A stretch of 20,075 nucleotides of DNA, taken from the NCBI GenBank assembly GCA_031257655.1, contig JAIROF010000018.1, positions 1 through 20,075 of the forward strand, in the 5' to 3' direction. The notes beneath the pieces are model-generated. The model had not been told where the DNA came from and made no database searches. It worked only from the letters and a program-made list of their open reading frames with translations. The position numbers were made by a program, and so were the translations under genes. Within the stretch, counting starts at the first letter, position 1; each line of letters opens with the position of its first letter. Below are positions 6,831-13,724 of this stretch, one piece after another. The stretch is from Prevotellaceae bacterium (lineage in GTDB: Bacteria; Bacteroidota; Bacteroidia; Bacteroidales; UBA932).

Positions 6831-8081
6831 CTACCCTTCCTGCTGCGGCTTTCCCACCCTCAGCTCCAGCACCGTTATCTCCGGAAAAATCCCCACGCGC
6901 CCCAGAAAAAATGGAATGAAGCCAAATCCCCGATTAACGTAAAGGTAGCGACCGTTCTTTTCGTACAGCCCTGCCCAGTGGGGATAAATCCACTGCACGG
7001 GGCTCCACTTGAACAGCGGTGTTTCTATGCCAAACTGAAAGCCATGCGTATGCCCCGACAGGGTGAGGTGAATTTTTTCGGGGTACCGGCTCACCTCCTC
7101 ATCCCAGTGCGACGGGTCGTGCGAAACAAGTAGCTTAAAGGCCCCCGAATCGGCGCCTGCAAGCGCCTTTTGCAGGTTGCCGTAAGACACAAAGTGCGAC
7201 CTCATCCCAATATTCTGCACGCCCACCACCACAATTGCCTGACCGTTCCTTTCTATGGCCACGTTTTCGTCCAGCAGCACCCGCAGCCCGATAGCCTCCT
7301 CCTGCGCAAGCAGCGATTGCAGGTTGGCGGCTTTGGCCTTAGCGCTTTCCCACGTGCCGTAGTCGCCGTAGTCGTGGTTACCCAGCACCGCAACCTGCCC
7401 GCACGGCGCTTTTATTTGCGCAAGGTACGAGGCCCAGGGGCGCAATTCGTCCGCGCTATTGTTCACCATATCGCCCGAAAAAACGAACAGGTCGGCGCGC
7501 TGCGCCTTCGCCATGTCAACCCCGCGCTGCACATCCTTAGCCGACGAAAGGCTGCCCGCATGAAAATCGGACAGCTGCAAAATGCGAAATCCGTCGAAGC
7601 TGTGCGGCAAATCGTCGAAGTAAACCACCTGCTCCCGCACGCGGTAATCATACTTGCCCCACACCATGCCGTGCAGCATGGCGAGCAGCACCACGCCGCC
7701 CACCGACAGCGTGGCGATGCCCACCCACCTTGCGCGGGGCAAAGCCGCCGGCGACAGCCCGAGGCTGTAGCGCACCGCCAGCGCTGCCAGCCGAGCCACG
7801 TCCTCGAGCAGCAGCGCCGCCGCCATGACCAACACCGGCGCCAGGAACAGCATCAGCGCGCTCATTGCCCAGCCGCCGGCAATCGTCATTTCGCCACGCC
7901 GCGCCAGGAGCACAAGCGCCGCCACTGGCGCCACAACGCTCAGCGTTATCACCACCCAGTACGCCGCGCGCACCCATACCGGCGCAGAAAGCGTGCGCAG
8001 CGGCTGGCTGGCGTACATGTTCAGCAGCAGCACCGCTGCGACAAACAGAAGTGGCATGAGCAGGTTTACGTTGTTATTCAT
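6831..8081 (-). CDS. Membrane-anchored metallophosphoesterase (YaeI-like)
   Basis: The protein is 416 residues. The first 140 residues contain about four hydrophobic segments (about 5-23, 40-60, 68-92, 118-140). A calcineurin-like phosphoesterase domain follows, with all metal-binding motifs in order: LSDFHAG (Asp172, His174), SGDMVNN (202-208), LGNHDYG (234-237), VSHD (319-322) and SGHTHGF (342-348). Relatives such as YaeI act on phosphodiester or pyrophosphate bonds of lipid-linked substrates; the substrate here is unknown. The N-terminal membrane block would place the catalytic domain at the membrane, side not determined. A TATTTTTG box at 8125-8132 gives a plausible promoter with a leader of about 35 bases. 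Neighbours are unrelated, so the gene is probably transcribed alone. Confidence 0.9.
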   Translation of the reverse strand: MNNNVNLLMPLLFVAAVLLLNMYASQPLRTLSAPVWVRAAYWVVITLSVVAPVAALVLLARRGEMTIAGGWAMSALMLFLAPVLVMAAALLLEDVARLAALAVRYSLGLSPAALPRARWVGIATLSVGGVVLLAMLHGMVWGKYDYRVREQVVYFDDLPHSFDGFRILQLSDFHAGSLSSAKDVQRGVDMAKAQRADLFVFSGDMVNNSADELRPWASYLAQIKAPCGQVAVLGNHDYGDYGTWESAKAKAANLQSLLAQEEAIGLRVLLDENVAIERNGQAIVVVGVQNIGMRSHFVSYGNLQKALAGADSGAFKLLVSHDPSHWDEEVSRYPEKIHLTLSGHTHGFQFGIETPLFKWSPVQWIYPHWAGLYEKNGRYLYVNRGFGFIPFFLGRVGIFPEITVLELRVGKPQQEG

Positions 8082-8124
8082 AAATTTAGGTCTTTAGAGG
8101 TTCCCTACTACGCGCAAAATTCAA

Positions 8125-8132
8125 CAAAAATA
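8125..8132 (-). promoter_or_regulatory. Possible -7 box of the phosphoesterase gene
   Basis: The minus strand reads TATTTTTG, matching TAnnTTTG, 43 bases before the start codon. No TTTG is seen 19-20 bases upstream, so this is only half a promoter match. Confidence 0.45.
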
Positions 8133-8229
8133 CACCTTCATCGCCCTCCTATTCTGTTAATGTAAGGTATTTTCCGGTAAATAGCCGAATTTTATCGACA
8201 AACAAATCCTGCAAAGCGCTCTTCCTACC

Positions 8230-8424
8230 GGCTAACTCTTTTTTTGAGGTGTTATGAAATTGTATAGCCAATCTCCGTCCTGCCGAATTTGTAATTCGGC
8301 AGCCGTGAATATAAGCATTTGTAATGCGCCAGCTCATCTTATCAACCCGTATGGCAGTGGTATGGCGGGAGAAGTGGGATTGGCCATACAATCTTTTCAT
8401 AGCACCTCAAAAAAAGAATTAGGC
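8230..8424. mobile_element. MITE-like element, 195 bp, with about 50-bp terminal inverted repeats ending in module A
   Basis: The left end (8230-8285: GGCTAACTC, T-run, GAGGTGTTATGAAA, then TTGTATAGCCAATC) is an inverted match to the right end (8370-8424: GATTGGCCATACAATC, then TTTTCATAGCACCTC, A-run, GAATTAGGC). Between them are a perfect hairpin, CTGCCGAATT-TGT-AATTCGGCAG (8280-8302), and the GTATGGCAGTGGTATGGC module. It has no coding capacity; the one ORF across it reads through the repeat arms. No target-site duplication is evident. Confidence 0.7.
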
Positions 8425-8602
8425 ATTTTTTGAGGTTACCACAAACAAAAATTTGTAAAAATCAGCATTGTCGGCGCCATTTGTGCGCTACTTTTGAACA
8501 AAATTATACCGAGCCTGGAGCACCCCCCAACCCTTACAGCACAACGCTATCGGCGCCATGTGCTCATCCCGAATGGGGGGGGCGCCACGGAAAAATAACG
8601 TG

Positions 8603-8640
8603 CGCAGCTGCGTGCAGCTGCACAAAAATTTATATCTTTG
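8603..8640 (+). promoter_or_regulatory. Promoter with two stacked palindromes upstream of the candidate RNA
   Basis: TATCTTTG at 8633-8640 matches the -7 consensus. In the spacer and -33 region lie two perfect palindromes, CGCAGCTGCG (8603-8612) and GTGCAGCTGCAC (8612-8623), whose CAGCTG centres are 10 bases apart, one helical turn. No TTTG is found at -33, which would suit an activator-dependent or regulated promoter. Transcription would start near 8647. Confidence 0.5.
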
Positions 8641-8646
8641 TCGCAA

Positions 8647-8912
8647 TTAAGGACGCTGTTAACGATAAAAAAATTTTACCGCCCAATGAAGTAGCTTAAA
8701 AATAACTTCACACGAAAAATCGTCCTCCAGGAGGGCGAGTGCCATATACTAAAGCGTTTAGCTTGTGCTTTTGTCGTTTGAAATCTGGACAATTTCGAAA
8801 GACTACCAAGAGTAAAGTTGTAACGCTCACGAGAAATCGTGGGCTTTATTCTTTTTGGTAGTATTAGGTAGTCCAGAACCGCAACGACAAAAAAATTAAG
8901 TTCACGGTTTTT
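8647..8912 (+). ncRNA. Candidate structured RNA with a long interrupted rod (6S-like)
   Basis: Bases 8769-8892 fold into one rod on paper. TTTTGTCGTT/AACGACAAAA (8769-8778 with 8883-8892) closes it. TCTGGAC/GTCCAGA follows (8784-8790 with 8871-8877), then a 12x8 open bubble, ACTACCAA/TTGGTAGT (8802-8809 with 8855-8862), AGTAAAG/CTTTATT (8811-8817 with 8844-8850), and an apical hairpin CTCACGA-GAAA-TCGTGGG (8826-8843). A closing stem, a central bubble and an apical stem are the layout of 6S RNA, which traps RNA polymerase, but I do not recognise the primary sequence and the rod is short for 6S. Two further hairpins lie upstream (8720-8738, 8749-8761). A T-run at 8908-8914 may end the transcript. 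Structure is well supported; the identity is not. Confidence 0.5.
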
Positions 8913-9116
8913 TTATATTTGACTTAACCAAAACTCCATCGGCACAGCGTCGCCAACACCGAAAAAAACGGGGTGCAACGGCATCATTTCCTTAGGAATT
9001 TTTGAGGTGGTAAAAACGGTAAAAAATCCTCCATAAACAAGCCGGGCTGCGGGCAGAGAAGCAAAGAGCGGAAGAGAGGCAAGAACAAGGAGAGCCAAAA
9101 GCCTACGGTAGTGCAT
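8913..9116 (-). CDS. Small secreted or membrane protein, 67 aa, unknown
   Basis: I do not recognise this protein. From ATG 9116 it begins MHYRRLLALLVLASLPLFAS, a short basic N-region and a hydrophobic core like a signal peptide or single membrane helix, and continues with a neutral, Phe- and Pro-containing tail. A longer start at 9203 would add 29 residues, but it would bury the signal-like stretch and run over the palindrome at 9160-9176, so 9116 is preferred. It diverges from the 51-residue membrane gene at 9210 with 93 bases between the starts. It could also be a non-coding ORF. Confidence 0.4.
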   Translation of the reverse strand: MHYRRLLALLVLASLPLFASLPAARLVYGGFFTVFTTSKIPKEMMPLHPVFFGVGDAVPMEFWLSQI

Positions 9117-9159
9117 CAATTTAGCACAATTGCTATTTACAATATTCACAATCAACGCA

Positions 9160-9176
9160 TTGATATCAGATATCAA
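9160..9176. promoter_or_regulatory. Perfect palindrome between two divergent small genes
   Basis: TTGATATC-A-GATATCAA is an 8-bp inverted repeat with a one-base centre. It is 44 bases before the minus-strand start at 9116 and 33 bases before the plus-strand start at 9210, a typical place for a shared repressor or activator site. No match to a named regulator is claimed. Confidence 0.5.
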
Positions 9177-9209
9177 CCGGTTTAATTCACTACCAATACA
9201 CATTATCAG

Positions 9210-9365
9210 ATGAAAAAAATTACATTTTTCTGGAGAATGGTAGTTTTTGTAGTTATTATTGTAGCGCTAACGTTAGCGCTGGCTGCTTACTTATCCCTGA
9301 GAGAGAGGGATGCGGGCAGCAAAGACAGCAACCTCTACAGATTCTCCAAGGACATGTCGGCTTAA
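9210..9365 (+). CDS. Single-pass membrane microprotein, 51 aa, unknown
   Basis: The frame ATG 9210 to TAA 9365 encodes 51 residues. A short N-terminus (MKKITFFWRM) precedes one strongly hydrophobic helix (VVFVVIIVALTLALAAYLSL, about residues 11-30), followed by a charged tail (RERDAGSKDSNLYRFSKDMSA). The positive N-terminus and the clean helix-plus-polar-tail layout argue for a real product. The family is unknown; small single-pass proteins of this type often modulate a larger membrane partner, but nothing here identifies one. It lies divergently from the 67-residue gene across a perfect palindrome. The GCTAACGTTAGC palindrome inside the helix codons (about 9266-9277) may be coincidental. Confidence 0.55.
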   Translation: MKKITFFWRMVVFVVIIVALTLALAAYLSLRERDAGSKDSNLYRFSKDMSA

Positions 9366-9445
9366 ATCTGCCGAAGCCAACACAAAAACACATCTTGTTG
9401 ATTACTACGGCGCTTCACTGCGTCCGCAACGACAATGCCATCACC

Positions 9446-9516
9446 AAAAAAAGGGAGGGGGGAGAGGTGGCGCAGGGCGATTTCGCCGCCCTGCGCCACC
9501 TTTCCCCCCTATCCTC
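9446..9516 (-). terminator. Very long intrinsic terminator of serC
   Basis: The arms 9456-9479 and 9487-9510 pair at 23 of 24 positions (core AGGTGGCGCAGGGCG / CGCCCTGCGCCACCT) around a 7-base loop. On the minus strand the hairpin runs into CCC and seven T's (A-run 9446-9452 on +). It lies 45 bases past the serC stop codon and would also block transcription converging from the + strand microprotein gene. Confidence 0.9.
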
Positions 9517-9560
9517 TAAGGGCGCCCGTCATTGGTAGCGCTCGGTTTAGCGCTTAAGCT

Positions 9561-10634
9561 TCAAAATTTCTTTTCAAATTCCCGCATACATTCTACCAAG
9601 GCCTGCACTCCGGAGAGCGGGAGGGCGTTGTAGGTTGAGGCGCGGAATCCGCCCACCGAGCGGTGCCCCTTAATGCCTACCATTCCCGCAGCCTTGGCCA
9701 CGTTCAGGAACTCCTCCTCTTTGTCCTTATACTGCTCGGTCATTACAAAGCAGATGTTCATCAGCGAGCGCGAGGCTTTGTCTGCTGTACCCACAAACAT
9801 TTTACTTTCGTTGTCGAGGTATCCGTACAGCGTGTCGGCTTTCTTCCGGTTAAGCGCGGCAATGGCCTGCAAGCCGCCCTGCGCCTTTATCCACTTGAGC
9901 GTTTCGCACATGGCGTAGACGGCAAATACCGGCGGCGTGTTGAAGAGCGATTTTTCGGCAATGTGGGTACGGTAGTCGAGCATGGTAGGGATGGCGCGCT
10001 TCACCTTGCCCAGCAGCGCCTCCTTTACGATAACGAATGCAACGCCGGCGGGGCCTACGTTCTTCTGTGCGCCGCCGTATATCACCCCGTACTTCGACAC
10101 GTCTATCGGGCGGCTCATGATGTCGCTGCTCATGTCCGCCACCAAGGGTACGGGGCTGTCTATGCTCCCGTGCAGCTCGGTGCCGTAGATGGTGTTGTTG
10201 GTGGTGATGTGCAGGTAGTCGGCGTCGCGGGGAATGTCGGCGATGGCGGGATAGTAGGAATAATTTTTGTCGGACGAGGAGGCGATAACGGCTACTTCGC
10301 CAAACAGCTTTGCCTCTTTGATGGCCTTTTTGGCCCAGGAGCCGCTTTCCACGTAGGCGGCCTTTGCGCCCAGCAGGTTGTAGGGTAGCATGCAGAACTG
10401 CAAGCTGGCGCCGCCGCCAAGAAAGAGCACGTGGTAGCCATCCGGTATGCTGAGCAGCTCTTTCCAAAGCGCGATGCACTCGCTGTTGATGGCCTCAAAA
10501 TCTTTGCTGCGGTGCGAAATCTCAATCAGCGACATGCCGCTCCCGTTGAGATCGAGCAGCGCCTGCGCTGTTTTTTCTACCGCAACGCGTGGCAGGATGC
10601 AAGGTCCTGCGTTAAAGTTGTACACTTGTTTCAT
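9561..10634 (-). CDS. serC: Phosphoserine aminotransferase
   Basis: The product is 357 residues, the normal length for SerC, a cytoplasmic PLP enzyme that converts 3-phosphohydroxypyruvate and glutamate to O-phosphoserine and 2-oxoglutarate in serine synthesis (and can act in pyridoxal phosphate synthesis). Visible family landmarks are NFNAGPCILP at the start, ISHRSKDF (39-46), FLGGGAS (71-77), TTNNTIYGTE (144-153), ADMSSDIMSRPID and the PLP lysine, Lys191, in GGAQKNVGPAG; HRSVGGFRAS near the end is also typical. The open frame reaches 10673, but ATG 10634 gives the conserved N-terminus and a leader of about 48 bases from the promoter at 10688-10719. In many Bacteroidales serA follows serC; here a strong terminator does, so serC is monocistronic. 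Confidence 0.97.
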   Translation of the reverse strand: MKQVYNFNAGPCILPRVAVEKTAQALLDLNGSGMSLIEISHRSKDFEAINSECIALWKELLSIPDGYHVLFLGGGASLQFCMLPYNLLGAKAAYVESGSWAKKAIKEAKLFGEVAVIASSSDKNYSYYPAIADIPRDADYLHITTNNTIYGTELHGSIDSPVPLVADMSSDIMSRPIDVSKYGVIYGGAQKNVGPAGVAFVIVKEALLGKVKRAIPTMLDYRTHIAEKSLFNTPPVFAVYAMCETLKWIKAQGGLQAIAALNRKKADTLYGYLDNESKMFVGTADKASRSLMNICFVMTEQYKDKEEEFLNVAKAAGMVGIKGHRSVGGFRASTYNALPLSGVQALVECMREFEKKF

Positions 10635-10687
10635 ACGTGATAGATAAGGTGTAAAAAAATTTATTTGTCCCAAAAAAAATCAGACTA

Positions 10688-10719
10688 CAAAGGTGCATCT
10701 TTTTGGGGAATTTGTCAAA
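10688..10719 (-). promoter_or_regulatory. serC promoter
   Basis: The minus strand has TTTG (10719-10716), 20 bases, then CACCTTTG (10695-10688), one base off the TAnnTTTG consensus. Module A ends 5 bases upstream of the -33 box. The leader to ATG 10634 is about 48 bases. Confidence 0.7.
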
Positions 10720-10907
10720 TCAACGCCTAATTCTTTTTGAGGCGATACGAAAAGATGGTATAGCCAACCTCCTGCCACTTCTCCCGTATGGCATTGGTAT
10801 GCTGGGAGATTGGCTACACTTGATTAACCGTATGCTTTAGCATACGGATACGGCCTACGGGGAGAAGGCCGAGGTGCATCGTATCGTATTTGCAAGGCTG
10901 GAGTCTT

Positions 10908-11072
10908 ACTTTTAACGGATTTTGCTTTATTAAATTACAAATATACGGCAATTTGACTAAATATTTTGGAACAATTTGTTGCTACTTTTGGTTCGTTATC
11001 GCAATCACATCTTTTTCTTTAAGTTATTTCGATGATATAGAGTGCAATATAAAAGTAAAATCCGTTTAAAGT
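10908..11072. mobile_element. MITE-like element, 165 bp, with about 23-bp terminal inverted repeats
   Basis: The left end ACTTTTAACGGATTTTGC (10908 on) and the right end, read in reverse, ACTTTAAACGGATTTTAC (11072 back) match at about 20 of 23 positions. The interior is AT-rich and non-coding, and holds one TACTTTTG box (10983-10990) reading right. Only one full copy is in the window, so mobility is inferred from form alone. Confidence 0.5.
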
Positions 11073-11346
11073 GTTCGCAAAATCGCTTCGCTCAGTTCAG
11101 GCAGGTTACATGAGGGCATTCATTCGTCCGCAGGTCATCGACCTGCGGGGGCATACACCGCATTGCGCCCTGCCTGAACCGTAGCGAAGCGGAGCTCGGC
11201 GCAGCCAATCTCCAACCACTTCTACCACACGAGACGGTGGTGTGGGAGAGAGATTGGTTACGCCGAACTCCGCTTCGCTCCGGCTCCTCGACTTCGCTAC
11301 CAATGACGAAGCGGGACTCCCCGTCATTGATAACGCAGGAGAAATC

Positions 11347-11377
11347 TTTTCATAGCACCTCAAAAAAAGAATTAGCC
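11347..11377 (+). repeat. Dispersed module A, copy 5 (upstream of pckA)
   Basis: TTTTCATAGCACCTC, seven A's, GAATTAGCC in the orientation of pckA, 291 bases before its start codon. It is one of the best-preserved copies in the window. Confidence 0.85.
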
Positions 11378-11668
11378 AAAATATGCCCGACTGCGGGTAC
11401 GGCGCAGCCCCTACTCTAAGGCTGCGAATACCCTCTGCGCGTAGCCATTACCCCCCCCACTCCGCCTTGAATAGTGCCCTGCAAAAGTAGTAAAACAGGC
11501 AACAAAAAAAGAAAAATGGGGAAGTTAAAGCACGAAGAGCCTGCAATTTTAAATATTTAGCTGACGTTTACTGCGGCTCATGGCCGCTTTTCTGATTTTT
11601 CTTGCTAACTTCGCAAGATTTTTAGAGTAAAAAGACGTTTCATTAAAACACAAACAAGCAAAAAAAAG
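11378..11668 (+). promoter_or_regulatory. pckA upstream region
   Basis: The only promoter-like sequence I see is TAACTTCG at 11606-11613, one base off TAnnTTTG, with no TTTG at -33. The start codon is preceded by an A-rich tract (AAACACAAACAAGCAAAAAAAAG), the usual Bacteroidota initiation context in place of a Shine-Dalgarno. The rest of the stretch shows no feature. Confidence 0.35.
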
Positions 11669-13261
11669 ATGGCTACATTAGATTTAACGAAGTACGGCAT
11701 TTCGGGTAACATCGAAATCGTACGCAACCCCTCCTACGAGGAGCTGTTTCAGGCAGAGGTAGACGACAAAAATCAGGGCTACGAAAAGGGCGTGCCGACC
11801 AACACCGGCGCAGTAGCCGTAAATACCGGCATTTTTACCGGACGATCCCCAAAAGACCGCTACATTGTAAAGGACAACGTTACCAAAGACACCATTTGGT
11901 GGGATGGCAACATCAACAAGCCCGTTGCGCCGGAGGTGTGGGACAGCTGCAAGGAGCTTTCGCTAAAGCAGCTCAACGCCGCAAAAAAGCTCTACGTCGT
12001 GGATACCTACTGCGGCACCAACGAAGATACGCGAATGAAAGTACGCTTCATCATGGAGGTGGCATGGCAGGCGCACTTTGTGACCAACATGTTCATCCGA
12101 CCATCGCACTACGAGCTGGCCAACTACGGAGAGCCGGATTTTGTGGTCTTCAACGCCTCCAAAACGGTCAACCCCAAGTGGAAAGAGCAGGGGCTTAACT
12201 CGGAGGTGTTCGTGATGTTCAACCTCACCGAAAAGGTGCAAATCATTGGCGGCACGTGGTACGGCGGCGAAATGAAAAAGGGCATGTTCTCCATGATGAA
12301 CTACTACCTCCCGCTAAAGGGCATGGCCTCCATGCACTGCTCCGCCAACGTGGGCAAAGACGGCGACGTGGCCATCTTCTTCGGCCTTTCGGGCACTGGC
12401 AAAACCACCCTCTCGGCCGACCCCAAGCGCTACCTCATTGGCGACGACGAGCACGGCTGGGACGACAACGGCGTGTTCAACTACGAAGGCGGCTGCTACG
12501 CCAAGGTCATCAACCTGAGCCAGGAAAACGAGCCGGACATTTGGCGCGCCATTAAGCGCGACGCACTCCTCGAAAACGTAACCGTCCTGCCCGACGGAAC
12601 GCCCAACTACGCCGACGGCTCCATCACCGAAAACACGCGCGTATCCTACCCCGTGTACCACATCAACAAAATTGTGCTGCCCTCGAAAGCCGGGCACGCC
12701 AGCAAAATTATCTACCTGAGCGCCGACGCCTTTGGCGTGCTGCCTCCCGTTTCGATCCTCGACGAAAAATCGGCGCAGTACCACTTCCTCTGCGGCTACA
12801 CCTCGAAGCTGGCCGGCACGGAGCGCGGCATCACCGAACCCCAAATGTCCTTCTCGCCCGCATTCGGCGAAGCCTTCCTCACCCTCCACCCAACCATGTA
12901 CGCAAAAACGCTCGTCGGAAAAATGCAAAAGCACAACGCAAAGGCCTACCTCGTGAACACCGGCTGGAACGGAACCGGAAAGCGCATCTCCATCAAGGAT
13001 ACCCGCGCCATTATCGACGCCATTATCGACGGCTCCATCGAAAAGGCCGAAACGGTGAAAATCCCCGTGCTCAACCTCGTTGCGCCCAAAAAGCTCAACA
13101 ACGTCTCCGAGGGTATTCTCGACCCCCGCGATACCTACGCAAGCAAGGACGAGTGGGAAGCTAAGGCGCGGCAGCTGGCGGCAAAGTACATCAAAAACTT
13201 TGAGCAGTACACCGACACCGAAGCCGGAAAATCCCTCGTTCCGGCAGGCCCTCAGCTGTAG
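11669..13261 (+). CDS. pckA: Phosphoenolpyruvate carboxykinase (ATP)
   Basis: The product is 530 residues, close to the usual 530-540 of the ATP-dependent family. It interconverts oxaloacetate + ATP with PEP + CO2 + ADP in the cytoplasm. Landmarks: TGIFTGRSPKDRYIV (about 51-65), the substrate and metal region IGGTWYGGEMKKGMFS, the P-loop GLSGTGKTTLS (about 239-249), the metal-binding LIGDDEHGW just after it, and ENTRVSYPVYHI with the adenine-site region downstream. In anaerobic Bacteroidota the enzyme often runs toward oxaloacetate, feeding the malate-fumarate-succinate route, which suits sdhCA nearby; direction cannot be read from sequence. The start MATLDLTKYGI is the first in-frame ATG after an A-rich leader. 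A strong terminator follows. Confidence 0.98.
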   Translation: MATLDLTKYGISGNIEIVRNPSYEELFQAEVDDKNQGYEKGVPTNTGAVAVNTGIFTGRSPKDRYIVKDNVTKDTIWWDGNINKPVAPEVWDSCKELSLKQLNAAKKLYVVDTYCGTNEDTRMKVRFIMEVAWQAHFVTNMFIRPSHYELANYGEPDFVVFNASKTVNPKWKEQGLNSEVFVMFNLTEKVQIIGGTWYGGEMKKGMFSMMNYYLPLKGMASMHCSANVGKDGDVAIFFGLSGTGKTTLSADPKRYLIGDDEHGWDDNGVFNYEGGCYAKVINLSQENEPDIWRAIKRDALLENVTVLPDGTPNYADGSITENTRVSYPVYHINKIVLPSKAGHASKIIYLSADAFGVLPPVSILDEKSAQYHFLCGYTSKLAGTERGITEPQMSFSPAFGEAFLTLHPTMYAKTLVGKMQKHNAKAYLVNTGWNGTGKRISIKDTRAIIDAIIDGSIEKAETVKIPVLNLVAPKKLNNVSEGILDPRDTYASKDEWEAKARQLAAKYIKNFEQYTDTEAGKSLVPAGPQL

Positions 13262-13302
13262 CCAACAACCGGAGCAAGCGTCCGGCAGCGGGCGAAACCA
13301 AG

Positions 13303-13342
13303 AAAAAACCGCGCCATAGCAATATGGCGCGGTTTTTTTTTT
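13303..13342 (+). terminator. pckA intrinsic terminator
   Basis: A perfect 10-bp stem, CCGCGCCATA-GCAA-TATGGCGCGG (13309-13332), is followed by ten T's, with six A's before it. It is 48 bases past the pckA stop codon and could work in both directions. Confidence 0.95.
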
Positions 13343-13349
13343 GCTCGGC

Positions 13350-13680
13350 GCGTAGACCGCTCGGCGTAGCGTCCCCCGCCCTGCCGAATTTCCCGTCCTG
13401 CCGAATTTGCAACTCAATGTTACGCAGAAAGAGCGTCTCAACGGTGAAACAGCGGCGAAATGGCGCTGTAGAGACGCACGGCGTGCGTATCGCGTGCGTA
13501 TCGCGTGCGTATCGCAACAAAATGGCGCTATGCGCAATGCACAGTGAGACGCACGGCGTGCGTCTCTACAGCGCTATGCGTCGCACCCATGCGCCATCAA
13601 TCGTAGCAATCATTCAAATCAAAAAAAAAATCAGCGTCCAGACAGCTATATGCGTAGCATGAGTTAACCTCACCCAATGC
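13350..13680. repeat. Repeat-filled spacer between pckA and nfeD
   Basis: No gene is seen. The stretch contains a fragment of module B (CGCTCGGCGTAGCG, about 13360), two CCTGCCGAATTT units, an inverted copy of the CTCTTTCTGCG...AAC flank found beside both 174/182-bp elements (about 13418-13441), three direct 11-bp units gtgcgtatcgc (13483-13515), and a palindrome GAGACGCAC-GGC-GTGCGTCTC (about 13548-13568) with a related copy near 13470. Confidence 0.7.
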
Positions 13681-13710
13681 TTTTCATAGCACCTCAAAAA
13701 AAAATTAGCC
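13681..13710 (+). repeat. Dispersed module A, copy 6 (upstream of nfeD promoter)
   Basis: TTTTCATAGCACCTC, an A-tract and ATTAGCC, oriented toward nfeD and ending 14 bases before its -33 box. Confidence 0.85.
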
Positions 13711-13724
13711 AAGCTAAAAAAGCT

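Larger units (their letters stand above)
10725..11377. repeat. Composite island of inverted repeats between serC and pckA
   Basis: The island is bounded by inverted copies of module A (10725-10754 minus; 11347-11377 plus). Inside are GTATAGCCAACCTCC...GGGAGATTGGCTAC arms (about 10755-10817), the palindrome CCGTATGCTTTAGCATACGG (about 10829-10848), a truncated module B, the element at 10908-11072, an inverted repeat CGCTTCGCT..GTTCAGGCAGG / CCTGCCTGAAC..AGCGAAGCG (about 11080-11190) around CCGCAGGTC-ATC-GACCTGCGG, a second large inverted repeat (about 11190-11275), and the AATGACG/CGTCATT hairpin (about 11304-11330). No gene is seen. Confidence 0.75.

Noticed and set aside
7170..8165. 331-codon ORF on the + strand opposite the phosphoesterase
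   Set aside because: His/Gln/Arg-rich antisense product without family features; the minus strand has all phosphoesterase motifs.
8149..8400. 83-codon ORF on the - strand
   Set aside because: It lies on the 195-bp inverted-repeat element, and much of its sequence is the translated repeat arms.
8430..8699. 89-codon ORF on the + strand
   Set aside because: It crosses the promoter palindromes and the start of the RNA candidate; Cys-rich random-looking product.
8769..8892. Retron msr-msd, tmRNA, SRP RNA or RNase P RNA for the structured region
   Set aside because: No reverse transcriptase gene is nearby, and I found no tRNA-like ends, SRP GGAAG-type loop or RNase P core sequences.
12314..13537. 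407-codon ORF on the - strand opposite pckA
   Set aside because: Shadow of pckA that also crosses the pckA terminator and repeats; no recognisable domain.
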